Source: Cercis canadensis (Eukaryota; Streptophyta; Magnoliopsida; Fabales; Fabaceae). From it: 64,000 nucleotides of DNA. The stretch is from positions 643,546-707,545 of the forward strand of contig QAOA01006662.1 of NCBI GenBank assembly GCA_003255065.1, given 5' to 3'. Of this stretch, positions 22,788 through 35,600 are shown one piece after another. A program made the position numbers and the translations under genes. Positions within the stretch are counted from its first letter, which is position 1. Every line of letters starts with the position of its first letter. The notes beneath the pieces were generated by a model. It was given only the letters and a program-made list of their open reading frames with translations. It had not been told where the DNA came from and did no database searches.

Positions 22788-23620
22788 TTATAATGTTAGT
22801 ATAATGCTATTTAAATTTTTTTTTTCATATATATGAGATTAATGTAGTGGTTGTAAATAGTTATTAATTAAATGCTCTATTTTAGTAGCAAAGTTAGTGT
22901 TGACATGAGATTTAATATAGTAGTCATGAACATTTATAAAGTGAAGAATGAGTTAAAGATTATCATAAGATTAAACTTATTATGTGAAAAATATTATAGT
23001 GAGCATTAAATTAAATTTTGTATATACTAATATTGTGCTAATTAATAATTCTTTATATGAGTAATTTAACGGTCACAACTAGTTATGAGTGAAATAAAAT
23101 TAATTGCATAATCATGAATAACTATATGAATTTAGTCCTTATTATCAATATTAATTTAGTCGTGCACAACAAATGGATGAGAACTAATTAAAATTTAATC
23201 TAATCAGTAAAAACTTAACTAATTAGAACCAACCCTGATAAGTAAGAACTCAACTAAGAGGNAATTAGAACCAACCCTGATAGGTAAGAACTCAACTAAG
23301 AGGGGTTCATAATTAATTCACGGTAATCATATTGGGTGAACACTGTAATTTTAACAAGTCACGAGGTCGCGCTCACAAATCAATAGACTTGGATGCATGG
23401 TATTTGACCAAAAACCAACGCCACGCGTTTTAGCTCCATTGGCTTCTCATTTCAGGTATAGATACTGTAGTCCGTACGTCAAGTATGGAAAGTAATTTAC
23501 TCCAAAAATAAAAACTTCATACGAGATTGATAGGTAATCTACGAAGAAAAATAAAAAAGAAAATTCATCTGCTCATTCAGTAGTCACTGCACATTTCCTT
23601 GCTAACCCGAGCCCCGAGCT
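22788..23620. other. AT-rich intergenic stretch upstream of the PRPP synthetase gene
   Basis: No gene seen. It contains the 41-bp assembly duplication at 23221-23303. The promoter of the downstream gene must lie in the last few hundred bases; a CTATAAT at 23635 is only 34 bp before the ATG and may be too close to serve as its TATA box. Confidence 0.5.
23221..23303. repeat. 41-bp tandem duplication around a single N (assembly artefact)
   Basis: 23221-23261 repeats as 23263-23303 with one mismatch. The N is at 23262. Confidence 0.9.
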
Positions 23621-23668
23621 CAGGGCCCTAGCCTCTATAATCGCTCACCATAGTCGCTTCTCTACGCA

Positions 23669-26600
23669 ATGTCCACTTTACTTCACTCCGCATCTATTTC
23701 CTCCTTCACTTCTCGATTCTCTCTCAGCACTCGACGTTTCGCTCCACATGAGCCTTGCTCTCGCGTCGCAGTTCCAAATGGCGTTGTAAGTCACCACCCC
23801 ACCTTCTGGTTCATCTTTTTTCTACTATTTTAGGGATTTGAAATTGTTACTATTCAATTTATTGTAATGAGTTCTTGAATTGGGAATGATTTTTCTTTTT
23901 CCTTTGTTGCTAATCCCGAGATTAATATTTTCTCAAGAAATTCAGAACTGAGTGATGTAGTTTTTTTTTCTTTTCTTGATAATTTGGAATTCAATTCGCT
24001 ATTATTTTATTAATTTATTTTATTTTTTTTGGGTTGGTTGTGTTTCTTGAATTGGGATTTTTTTTCCTATATATATTTTCTCAAGATAAGTCAGAATTGG
24101 CATTTGTGTAAAAGGGAATTGCTTCTTGATTTTCGAAGATTTAGTTTTTCTTCTTGATTTTTGGGTGTTAATTATTAAATTCTGGGGTCGGTACCGTTTG
24201 AGAAATTTGGAGTAGATATTGTGCTGTTTCTTCAACAAAACTATCAGAATTGGTAAATAAAAATGTATTTTTCTTGGTGAACAAATATATGTTTCTTGAT
24301 TATGGGAAATGTATTTTTCTTTGGATGGCTCGCCTTGTTACTAATTCTGCATATGTGAGATTCCTTCAGAGGTGTAATCTAGTGGAGCCGGTGAACTTTG
24401 ATAATGGGAGGCCAAGTGATGTACTAGCTAATGGTGTAAATGCAATTCCCAGTTTCTTAACAGCTAATGCACATATCCAGGATTTAGTTAACAAACATGA
24501 TACTCGTCTCCGAATATTTTCGGGAACAGCAAATCCGGCACTTGCTCAGGTAATCACGAGACTAGAATATCAGTTTCTTTGCACCATCTGGAAGCTTTCT
24601 GTTCTGGTTGTTTTATGTATTCGAGGTTGTATGTAATCAATTTTGTAAAATTGTAGATCATTCTTAAAATTTAAGTAATTTGATTTCCATCATGAGCTCA
24701 TAATTTACTCCCGGAGTTCTTATCTTTCTTATTTGCTATTATTTATTTTAATTTATTTTCTGTTTTTTTTTCTTTTTTATTCCACCTCTATATACAGTTT
24801 GGAGTTCTGCTTCATCTTATAAATTTTCTATTCCACAAAAAATTAAAAAAAAAAAATGGTTGTTGGCTAACTTATTTTTATTTTTTAAAGTTTATTTCCT
24901 TTTCATATAAAGGGAAATACTATGAAAAGATGCTTATGTTTGCATAATTGTGTGTTTGGTAAATTACTTAGCTTATTTACTTATTCGAAATTTTACTAGT
25001 GTTATACAACTGACAACTGTTATATACATAATGCCTGACGTATTCTCCTGTATTAAGTAGGAAATTGCATGCTACATGGGTCTGGAGCTTGGGAAAATCA
25101 AGATAAAGCGTTTTGCTGATGGTGAGATATATGTTCAACTTCAAGAGAGTGTCAGAGGGTGTGACGTGTATCTTGTGCAGCCAACGTGTCCTCCAGCCAA
25201 TGAGAATCTGATGGAACTTTTGATAATGATTGATGCTTGTCGGAGGGCTTCGGCCAAAAATATTACTGCAGTCATTCCATATTTTGGATATGCTAGGGCT
25301 GATAGAAAGGTCAGTTCATGTGTGCTGCTAGAAATCTGGAAATTTGAACTCATCTATGGTATATTTATGGCCTGAGTATTAAATTAAAAGATGCCTTCGT
25401 GTTTCTCCCCCTACTCTTTTTTGTGGAAATCTTCACTTGGTGGAATATCTTAAGTGTTAAAATAGAAGTGTTATACTTTTTCATTGTCTTGATTTTTTTC
25501 TATCATCTTTTCATGGTAAAATAAAAGCCTAACTGTGCTGCATGTTTGGCCAAAGGGTTTTATTCTTTTGATACCTTACATTTGGATGTGTATTTTGTTA
25601 TTGCTGATAACTAAGTTCTCTCTTCAGCCTTCATTACATGTTCCGTAATATATTCTTATTTATGATGAAATTATGTGCATCTTCTTCTTAATTCTCTATT
25701 TCTTCACAATGTGTGATAAGAATCCTGTCTTCATTATAAAGATGATGATATCTAAGGGTAAGGGGCATGTTAAACTGGAATATTGTACTGGCAGAAGTCA
25801 TAAGGTTTAGAAGCACCATAAATCTTACTAGCATTTCTTGTGCATTACTTTGGAAAAGTCATGCTTCAGCTGAGTTTGGTGAAGATTTACTGAAAATAGT
25901 TACATTTATTTTCTTTTTACTTGAGCACTGTCTATGACTATTGTTTCAGACTCAAGGGCGTGAATCCATTGCCGCCAAACTTGTAGCAAATTTAATTACA
26001 GAAGCAGGTGCAAATCGTGTTCTTGCTTGTGACCTTCATTCTGGGCAGTCCATGGGCTATTTTGACATTCCAGTGGATCATGTGTATGGACAGGTAATAA
26101 AATACACTACTTGTGTCATGCGTTAGTGGAACAATGCATGGAAGATTGGAAGTCTTATTTGGTCTCGTAGAACATATGAACATGGTTACTCCCACACAGA
26201 TAATAAAATTGTATATGTACACTCTTCACATGCCTCTTTTTTATTTCTCTCCTTAGCAGAGAATCCTGAAAGCAAATTTTGTTTAGATTTCTTGAAACAT
26301 TTTGTTGTTTTCCCAAATCAGCAACACTAAGATTCTAAGGATTTTTTTTTGGTGTCGTCTCAGTACCTTTATAACTATTCCTTTTTGGTCTTCTTTCTGA
26401 TATTGAATAATCATTAGACTTAGTATCTTTCTGCTTGTTTAGAAGCTACTGCACTATAGTAGTTTTGGTGTCAAAACCCTTTCACATGTTTGTATTATGT
26501 CAAGCCATTCAATATTACTGAGTGTGGAATCCATTTCTAGATGTCCATGAAGCTGATGACTTGCAGGGGTAGAGGAGAATTCTTAAATTCTCTCATGAAA

Positions 26601-29600
26601 CTTTTGTTGCATTTAGCAAGAAGTGTATGATGAAGATGTAATGGGCTTAATGTAGGCCTTTAGTGGGAGAAGGATTGATAAACTTATAGCGATGATGCCA
26701 AACAGTAATGGAGGCAGAAGTTGGGTTCAATGGTGACCTCTATGGACATTGTAATTGTGATAGTGTTTAGTGGTGGTAATGAGAGTGTCAGTTATGATCT
26801 AGCTCCTCAAGCCATACAATTAGTCCCAGAACAGGGATTCTATAGTAATTAGATATAATCCCGAGAAAGGTTTGAATGGTTGATGGACATAGTAATTTCG
26901 GGCTAGCAAATTGGCATTCTTGGATACTCATTATTTTCTATATAAGGTGATAGTTGGTGTGAGAATAGTGGAAAAGGTTGTGAGACTAGCTCCTCATAGC
27001 TATTATTTATACTAACTGTACAGTAATAATGGACCTAATCTTGGGCCTAATCATAAGCTAATTACAAGTCTAAATATATGCTATAATAACTAGTATTTAC
27101 AGCTAATATTCTAACACTCCCCCTCAAGCTGGAGCATACATATTATATGTTCCAAGCTTGTTACAAATGTAGTTAACCCGAGGGCCTCTGAGAGACTTAG
27201 TGATGTAGTATTGGGGTCAATCAGCAAGGATTTGGGGACAGAATTAGGGATTTGAGGGGAGAGATTGAGATAGGAACAGAGAGTAGGGTTCTAATACATA
27301 GAAACCTCTGATAACTGAAATTATAATCTGAAAAGCTGCTGCTTACAGTAGGTCTTAGGCTATTTATACTAGGGTTTCTAAGTCTAGTACTAACCCGGCC
27401 CAACAGTACACAAGCCCAAATCTAATATAAGTCCAAAAATTAAAAAAGTCACATGCTAGACACATGACTACTTAAATAAGATTAAAACACACATATAAAA
27501 TAGAAAAAGGCAGTAAATGTGATGCTCTTGCATCATTCTCCCCCTCTTGAAAGTGGGCTGGTGTCTGGAGCAAAAACATGAGAAACTTCTGCATAAGTCT
27601 TTAGGTCAATCTGTTTCAGCTCCTTCTCTGTAATCCAAGTACTTTCAGTAGCTGGTTTACCTAACCATTTCACCAAAAATCGCCGATATTGATTTCCCCT
27701 CCTAGACTTCACCTCCTTCACATCAAGTACATCTTCAATAACTTCTTGTTGCACTGTGGGCAAAATGTTAACTTGCTCAGCAATTGGAGTCATTCCCTCT
27801 TCTCTGCTGACTTTTTCAAATCTGGTGGCAGAAACAATGGCAGCAATTTTGTCACCCTTAGATGAGTGATGAGCCCTTGCAGTATCTTCTTTAATAGGGT
27901 GCAATGTATATTTCTTGCTGCCCCTATAAAAAGAATAGGTATTGGGTTTGGCACGGTGTTCAACATCATTATCAAATGGCCAAGGTCTGCCCAAAAGAAG
28001 ATGGCCAACATCCATAGGCACAACATCACACAAAGTTTTATCTTCTAACTTATTACCCATAGTAAAATTGACTAGGCACCTAGATGTGACAGGAACTTCA
28101 TTACCCTTTTTAAGCCATCTAATCTTATAAGGATGAGGATGCTTTTCAGTAATCAGCCCTAATTTCTCCACTGCATCTTTTGAAATAACGTTCTCCATAC
28201 TACCTCCATCAATAATTAAATTGCATACCTTTCCTTTGCAAAGTACATGTGTTCTGAATAAGCTATGCCGCCTCCAATCTTCTATGTCATCTTTGGTGGT
28301 GGCTGTCATTACTCTATGGATAACCAATGACTCCCCTTGCACTGGATACACATCAACTTCTTCATCCTCATCAGGAAAATCATAATAAACAGGTTCAGGT
28401 ATTTCTTCTCCTTTTTCTCCTTCTACAAAATTAATTCTGCGTTGTGGGCAAGCATATGAAACATGCCCCTTTTCACCACAGGAGAAACATCGAAATTGGG
28501 AGCCACTACCTAGTTTTAAAGCACCTGTTTCAGTATTGTTCCTCTACCCATATTTCACCACACTCTTCCCTTTGTCAATTTGAGCAATATTTTCTCCATT
28601 GCCTTTGCTTGCTGCACCGTTCACTCTACCACTACATGGGGCTGTTTGATCATTTCTAAACCCCTGCATGGTGTTACTAAAATTTTGTGAAGTATTCCCC
28701 ATTCTGCCATACCCAAATTTCCTCACTCCAAGACACAAAGCACGTTTCTCAGCCATCAATGCAAATTGTCGAGCATCTTCTAGGTTGAATGGGCGAACCA
28801 CTCCCATTTCATTCCTAACAGTACGGCACAAACTAGCAAGATAACGAGAGGTCATCTGTTCTGTTGTCTCATTCAAACCAACCCTAATGGACAAATTGTT
28901 GAACTCCGAAGTGTACTCCTCCACTGACATATCACCCTGCTTTAATGAATGAAACCCCGCTCATACAGATCCATTAGGTAGTCTGCTGGTAAAAACTGTT
29001 TTTGCATCTTTGCCTTAATGTGTTCCCAAGTGCTGATTTTCTCCTTCCCTTGTCGTGCACGCTGCTCTTCAACTCTCTTCCACCATTGAAGTGCAGTGGC
29101 TTTTAATTTTAATTTCACAAACAACACTTTTCTCTCTTCCTGCATGGGTTTCCATTCAAAATAATTCTCCAAACTAGCCTCCCAATCTAAATAATCCTCA
29201 GCATGCATTTTTCCCATAAAATCAGCAACTTCAATTCGAATTCCACCTCCGTTCAAATCAAGGGCACGAACCAACCTCTCCTCCAATCCACCTCTTGCTG
29301 CTTGGTTAGCAGTTCTAGTTTCATGGAATGGGTTCTCCTCTCCTTGATTCGATTCTTCATCCCTCGAACTACCTTCAGGTATGTCCTGGTTTTCGCGGTC
29401 ACCTTCCGGAATCTCCATAAGGGCTTCCGCACATCCCTGTCGCTGCAAAGCCTGCACGGCTCGCGACAAATCTTCTATCATCCTTCGCATCTCAGCCAAT
29501 TCTGCTTGCTGCTCTTGGTTTCCTCTACCTATACCACCTCTACCACGACCAGGCATGAGCTCTGATACCAATTTGATGTAGTATTGGGGTCAATCAGCAA

Positions 29601-32600
29601 GGATTTGGGGACAGAATTAGGGATTTGAGGGGAGAGATTGAGATAGGAGCAGAGAGTAGGGTTCTAATACGTAGAAACCTCAGATAACTGAAATTATAAT
29701 CTGAAAAGCTGCTGCTTACAGTAGGTCTTAGGCTATTTATACTAGGGTTTCTAAGTCTAGTACCAACCCGGCCCAACAATACACAAGCCCAAATCTAATA
29801 TAAGTCCAAAAATTAAGAAGGTCACATGCTAGACACATGACTACTTAAATAAGATTAAAACACACATATAAAATAGAAAAGGCAGTAAATGTGATGCTCC
29901 TGCATCACTTAGTGAATATATCTGCTAGCTGGTCATTTGATCTAACAAAACTAGTAGCAATGTCCCTTGAAAGTATTTTCTGTCTAATAAAGTGACAGTC
30001 AATCTCTATATGCTTGGTCCTTTCATGGAAGACTGGATTAGAGTCAATGTAGAGAGCTGTTTGGTTATCACATATTAGTCTCATTTGTTGAACCTTCATG
30101 AATTTTAACTCTTGAAGTAACTGTTTCAGCCATATGAGTTCACAGGTTGCTTTAGCCATGGCTCGGTATTCTGCCTCAGCTGTGGATAGAGCAACAACTG
30201 ATTGTTTCTTACTCTTCCATGACACTAGATTGTCCCCAACAAATACACAATATCCAGTGTTTGAATGTCTATCGTATGGACAGCCTGCCCAGTCAGCATC
30301 TGAATAGCCAACTACTTGAGTATGTCCTTTACTTTCATACAATAGGCCTTTACCTTGTGCCTTCTTGATGTATTTTAAAATACGAACTACTGCATCTCAA
30401 TGACTATCACACGGAACCCTTAGAAATTGACTGAGTACACTCATTGGGAAGGTAATATCAGGATGTGTCACTGTATGGTAGTTGAGTTTCCCAACAAGTC
30501 TCCGGTATCTACTAGGATTTGATAAGGGCTCCCCCTGATCAGGTAGGAGCTTGACATTGAGATCCATCGGAGCATCCATGGGTTTGCAGTTTGACATGCC
30601 TGTTTCTTTCAATATATCCAAGGCATATTTTCGTTGTGAGATGGCAACACCCTTTCGGGATTGAGCAACTTCCATTCCCAGAAAGTACTTGAGTTTGCCC
30701 AAATCTTTTGTTTGAAAGTGCTAGAAAAGATGTTGCTTGAGTTTCTGTATTGCCTCTTGATCATTCCCTGTAATCACAATGTCATCCACATAGACAACCA
30801 AATAAATGCATCGGTTAAGAGATGAGTGAAAGTAAAAGACTAAATGATCGGCCTCACTCCGAGTCATACCAAACTGTTGGACAACTGAACTAAATCTCTC
30901 AAACCAAGCCCGTGGAGATTGTTTAAGTCCATAGAGAGATTTGCGAAGTCTACACACCAATCTAGATCTAGATTCCCTCTGAGCAACAAATCCAAGAGGT
31001 TGCTCCTTATAAACTTCCTCTTGCAATTTGCCATGTAGAAAGGCATTTTTAATATCCAATTGATAAAGGGGCCAGTGGTGAATGACAGCCATAGAGAGAA
31101 AGAGGCGAATAGAGGCCATCTTGGCAACTGGAGAGAATGTATCACCATAATCAAGTCCGTAGATCTGGGTGTAGCCCTTGGCAACCAGTCAGGCTTTCAA
31201 ACGATCTATTTGGCCATCAGGGCCAACTTTGATCGTGTAAATCCAACGACAACCAACTGTGGATTTACCACGTGGTAGAGGCACCAAATCCCAAGTGCTA
31301 TTGGAGTCTAAAGCAGCCATGTCATCAATCATTGCCTTACGCCAGCCTGGGTCAGAAAGTGCTTCACCTGGATTCTTAGGAATAGAAACAGGAGACAAAG
31401 ACAACACAAAAACAGAATATTGTGGAGACAAACGGTGATAGCTCACAAAATTATAAATGGGGTAAGGGTTGCGGGTAGAATGAATACCTTTGCGGTCAAC
31501 AATGGAACGGTCCAAGTCAGAGACCGAAATAGGAGAAGTAACTGGAGCAGGAGATGAGTCCAATGGGATAGTAGTAGGACTGTCAGTGGTGGTAGGGTTT
31601 TCAACAGATTCAATGATAGGTGGCACAATAGTAGGGTTCTCAAGAGGCTCAATGACAGGTGACACAATGGTAGGGTTCTCAACAGGTTCAGGTCGAGACT
31701 GACGATGGTAGGTGAGGAAGGGAGGTGCTGAGTCCTCTATAGGACCACTGGACTCATGGGAAGAAACAGCCTGCGGAGTAGGACTAGTACATGAAATAGG
31801 GAGAACCTGAGTAACAGTAGAACAATCAGGAGGCCCTGAAGAGGGAAAGAATAGGGTTGTCTCAAAGAAGGTGACATCTAGGGAAACTATATAACATCTG
31901 AGTTCAGGAGAGAAACAAGGGTAACCCTTTTTTGTAAACGGGAATAACCCAGAAAGACTCATTTGAGAGATTTTGCATGTAACTTATCTTTACCGGGAGT
32001 GAGTTCATGAACAAAACATGTGCAACCAAAAACACGAAAAGGAAGAGAGTAGAGTGGCTGATTGGGAAATAAAAAAGAATGAGGCACTTGATTTTGTAAA
32101 ACGGAGGATAGCATGCGATTAATCAAATAACATGCAGTGATAACCGCATCTCCCCAAAAACGCAGCGGAACATTATTATGAATGAGGAGAGTGCGGGCGG
32201 TCTCAATCAGGTGTTTATTTTACCGCTCAGCCACTCCATTTTGTTGAGGAGTATGAGCACAAGAAGATTGATGGAGAATGCACTGAGAAGTCATAAAAGA
32301 TTGAAATGGAGCAGAAAAATATTCTCGAGCATTATCATTCCGGAAGGTGCGAATGGTGATTCCAAATTGAGTTTTAATTTTTGAGCAAAAAGTTTGAAAA
32401 ATAGAGAATAGTTCTGAACGATTTTTCATTAAAAATAACCAAATACATCGGGAAAAATCATAAACATATGTAACAAAGTATTGAAAACCAAGAGTTGAGT
32501 TGACACGACTAGGACCCCATACATCAGAATGAACAAGTGAAAAAGGAGACTCAACTTGTTTATTGACATGACTAGGAAAAGAACTACGAACATGTTTTCC

Positions 32601-35600
32601 TAATTGACAAGACTCACATTCTAAAGAAGAGACGCTAGAGAGACTCGGCACCATCTTTTGTAGTTTCTGTAAGCTAAGATGTCCCAAATGATGATGAAAA
32701 AGTTCAGGTGAATCAGCAGCAATACACGCCATAGGAGATGGTGGTGGGGTGAGGCCACGGGACTCATGCCCTACTCCAATCATCCTCCCAGTGTTCCTTT
32801 GTTGCACACGAACCGAATTAGCTACAAAGGTAACAGAATAAGGTAGGGTTTCGGTTAATTTGGTGACAGAAATCAAATTAAATGGACACTTAGGCACAAA
32901 GAGAACAAAATTTAAAGATAGGGAGGGTAAGGGTTTGGCCTGTCCAATGCCTTTGACTTTAGTTTTTGTGCCATCGGCTAAGGTAACAGTGGATAATGAA
33001 TTAGAATAAGCAATATAAGAAAATAAATTCTTGTTACCAGACATGTGATCAAAAGCACCAGACTCAAGAACCCAAGGTCCAAGAGAGGATGACTGAGAGA
33101 TGCATGCAATAGGATTACCAGTCTGAGCAATAGAGGCTATGGAGGTGGATTGCTTGTTCTCTTGGAGTCTTAGGAACTCATTGTAATCAGCAGCAGAGAT
33201 GGATACAATGTCAGATGGAGTGCCAAAGGAATCATACTGTGCAACATTAGCCATCTTAGGAGGTCGACCATGAAGAAGAAAGCAGCGATTCACTGTATGG
33301 CCAATTTTATGGCAATGAGTATATTGAGGGCGATCTCTATTTCGAGCTCGCTGATCACCACGTTCTCCCTTACTATCCTCTCAATGGTTCACGTGAGAGG
33401 CTAGAATAGTAGAATCGGCTGGGGTAGTCGAAATAGAAATACTTGTAGGTGCGGAAATACGGATTAACTGCTCAAACATTGTGTCCATAGTAGGAACCCT
33501 AGGGTTAGCCAGAATTTGATTACGGACCGAATCCAATTCAGAGGGCAAGCTGGCAAGTGCAAGGACCATGAAGAATTTGCCACAATGTTCCTATTGTTGA
33601 GCAACATTAGTTGAGAATGGCATCATCTCATTAAATTCCTGCTGAAGAGTCTTGATCTGTCCTAGATAAGTTTGCATATCTAGATCCTGTTTCTTAATTG
33701 TTTTCATCTGAGAGAGAACAATATACAAACGATTTATATTGTTGGAGTAGAGTTTCTTTGCCTTCTGCCAAACCTCATAGCAAGTACGATAAGGTTGATA
33801 TTGGCCAACAAGAGCATGATCAATAGATTGCCAAAGAACATTACAAAGATAAGCATCAGCCTGCTTCCACTTAGGCTGATCTTTCGCAGGGATGCCTTTA
33901 ATTTGTTTTACCAAGTGTTCCTCATGGCCCTGACCTAAAAACCACAACTCCACAGAGGCTGACCAAGTCATATAGTTGCCAGAACTAGTTAATTTCTCAG
34001 CACAGATAGTCGGAGTTGAAGAAAAAGTAAGGAATGAATGGTGACCAGAAGTTTCCTTGTCTGAAGAGGCCATTTGGATGTTACTAACCGTTAACAAAGA
34101 GGAGCAGAACTGTTATGATGCTGTCTAGGTCAGAAAACACCAAAGTAAGGGTAGGAACAGATCGGAAATATGCCAAAGGACAGATCTGGAAAGTTTCACG
34201 GCGATCGGAGAAGAGACGGGCCTCCACGCACGGAAGAAACTTATGGCACGTGGGTGTCATGCGTAGAGACTGTAGTGGCGCGTGTGGGTGCGTGCGGCGG
34301 CGGCGGCTAACTTCGGGTCCGGGGGAATGGCCGGTCGGAGGGTTCTGAGGTTGACTATGGGGTCAGAATTGTGATTATCGAGTCCTAGGGTGGCTGGATA
34401 GAGACACAGCCACTAAACCCTAGTTTTAGAACACTGCTGGAGTATGAACACAGCAGGGAGGGGGAAAAACGCCGCTGGGAAAATTCATAGCGGGAATGGA
34501 GAGGTTTTTCTCACTAAAATCGCTCTGATACCATGTGAGAATAGTGGAAAAGGTTGTGAGACTAGCTCCTCACAGCTATTATTTATACTAACTGTACAGC
34601 AATAATGGGCCTAATCTTGAGTCTAATCATAAGCTAATTACAAACCTAAATATATGCTATAATAACTAGTATTTACAGCTAATATTCTAACAGTTGGGAA
34701 GGATATATGACATAATATTCTACTACACCTAATATTTTCTGTAACGATATTTGGAACCTGCTAACAATATAATATATTTTGGTTTGTTCCCCTTTGGATT
34801 ATCTTTTTACTACCCATTATTGAAGTTTTGGGAAGAGCAAGGAACATAAGGTTCTGTGGAGTTGTGCACCTTTAACTAATATTGGTGCATGTGGTTGGGT
34901 TCTAGTGCTAGGATTTTTCAACAGTGCTTTCAGCCTGCTCTTCTTCTTTGGGATAGACTTGTATTTTGGCTTCTATTTGGGTCAAGGCTCATGGCTTCTT
35001 ATTTGCACACTGGGGATGGGGTTTCTCTTCTCTTGGCAGATTTGCAAAGAAATTGGATTGATCTTTCAAATTTATGTACTTTTTTCCAGTCTTAACATTA
35101 CTTTTTTCTGGTTTTGGCTAGTTTAGGCTAGTTAAATAGGATATCTTATCCCTCCAATTTTGAACTTTACTTTTAATGAGATTTTTTTTCTTTTATCCAA
35201 ATAAAAAACAAAAAAATCTAGTTTATATCTTACAAGAAGCCTATCAAGGGTTTAATTTCAATATTTGTATATACACATTATGGCATTCACCATGAATTGA
35301 TTAATCATATTTTCATTTGTGCCATCACCAGCCTGTGATACTAGATTACCTTGCCAGCAAGACTATTTGTTCAGATGATTTGGTAGTTGTCTCGCCAGAT
35401 GTTGGTGGTGTTGCTAGAGCACGTGCATTTGCAAAAAAATTATCTGATGCGCCTTTAGCTATTGTGGATAAGAGGCGCCATGTACATAATGTTGCAGAGG
35501 TAGGATCTTGTCACTCTTCTATACATACAAAACACTCACATATTCTATTTTTTTGAGCAAAATATCACTGTCATGTTTGTATTTCATGCCTTATCCTCTG

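Larger units (their letters stand above)
27201..29907 (-). mobile_element. Non-autonomous Ty3/Gypsy element nested in Copia copy 1
   Basis: A complete 2.7-kb element with LTRs 27201-27535 (335 bp) and 29574-29907 (334 bp), about 8 substitutions and one indel apart by my count, and target duplication CTTAG (27196-27200 and 29908-29912). It has a tRNA-Met primer site at 29570-29559. It encodes gag and protease and then, without any RT, RNase H or integrase, a chromodomain-like C terminus. The compact structure with intact termini fits a parasite mobilised by an autonomous relative. LTR divergence is lower than that of the host Copia, in line with later insertion. Confidence 0.92.
26958..34692 (-). 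mobile_element. Ty1/Copia LTR retrotransposon (copy 1) in PRS intron 4
   Basis: A full-length element on the minus strand with 159-bp LTRs (26958-27116 and 34534-34692) that begin TGTTAG and end CTCACA in element orientation. It is flanked by the 5-bp target duplication GTTGG (26953-26957 and 34693-34697). The LTRs differ at about 7 of 159 positions by my count. tRNA-Met primer site at 34533-34522, purine tract at 27129-27117. Coding order gag, protease, integrase, RT, RNase H is typical of Copia. It is interrupted by a nested Gypsy element (27201-29907). It belongs to the same family as the element at 36550-41791. Confidence 0.95.

Noticed and set aside
23635..23641. TATA box of the PRS gene (CTATAAT)
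   Set aside because: Only 34 bp upstream of the ATG, leaving almost no 5' UTR; not convincing.
24020..24238. Minus-strand Lys-rich open frame within PRS intron 1
   Set aside because: AT-rich intron on the opposite strand, low complexity, no homology pattern.
30864..31184. Extra minus-strand frame overlapping Copia RT
   Set aside because: Out-of-frame shadow of the RT reading frame.
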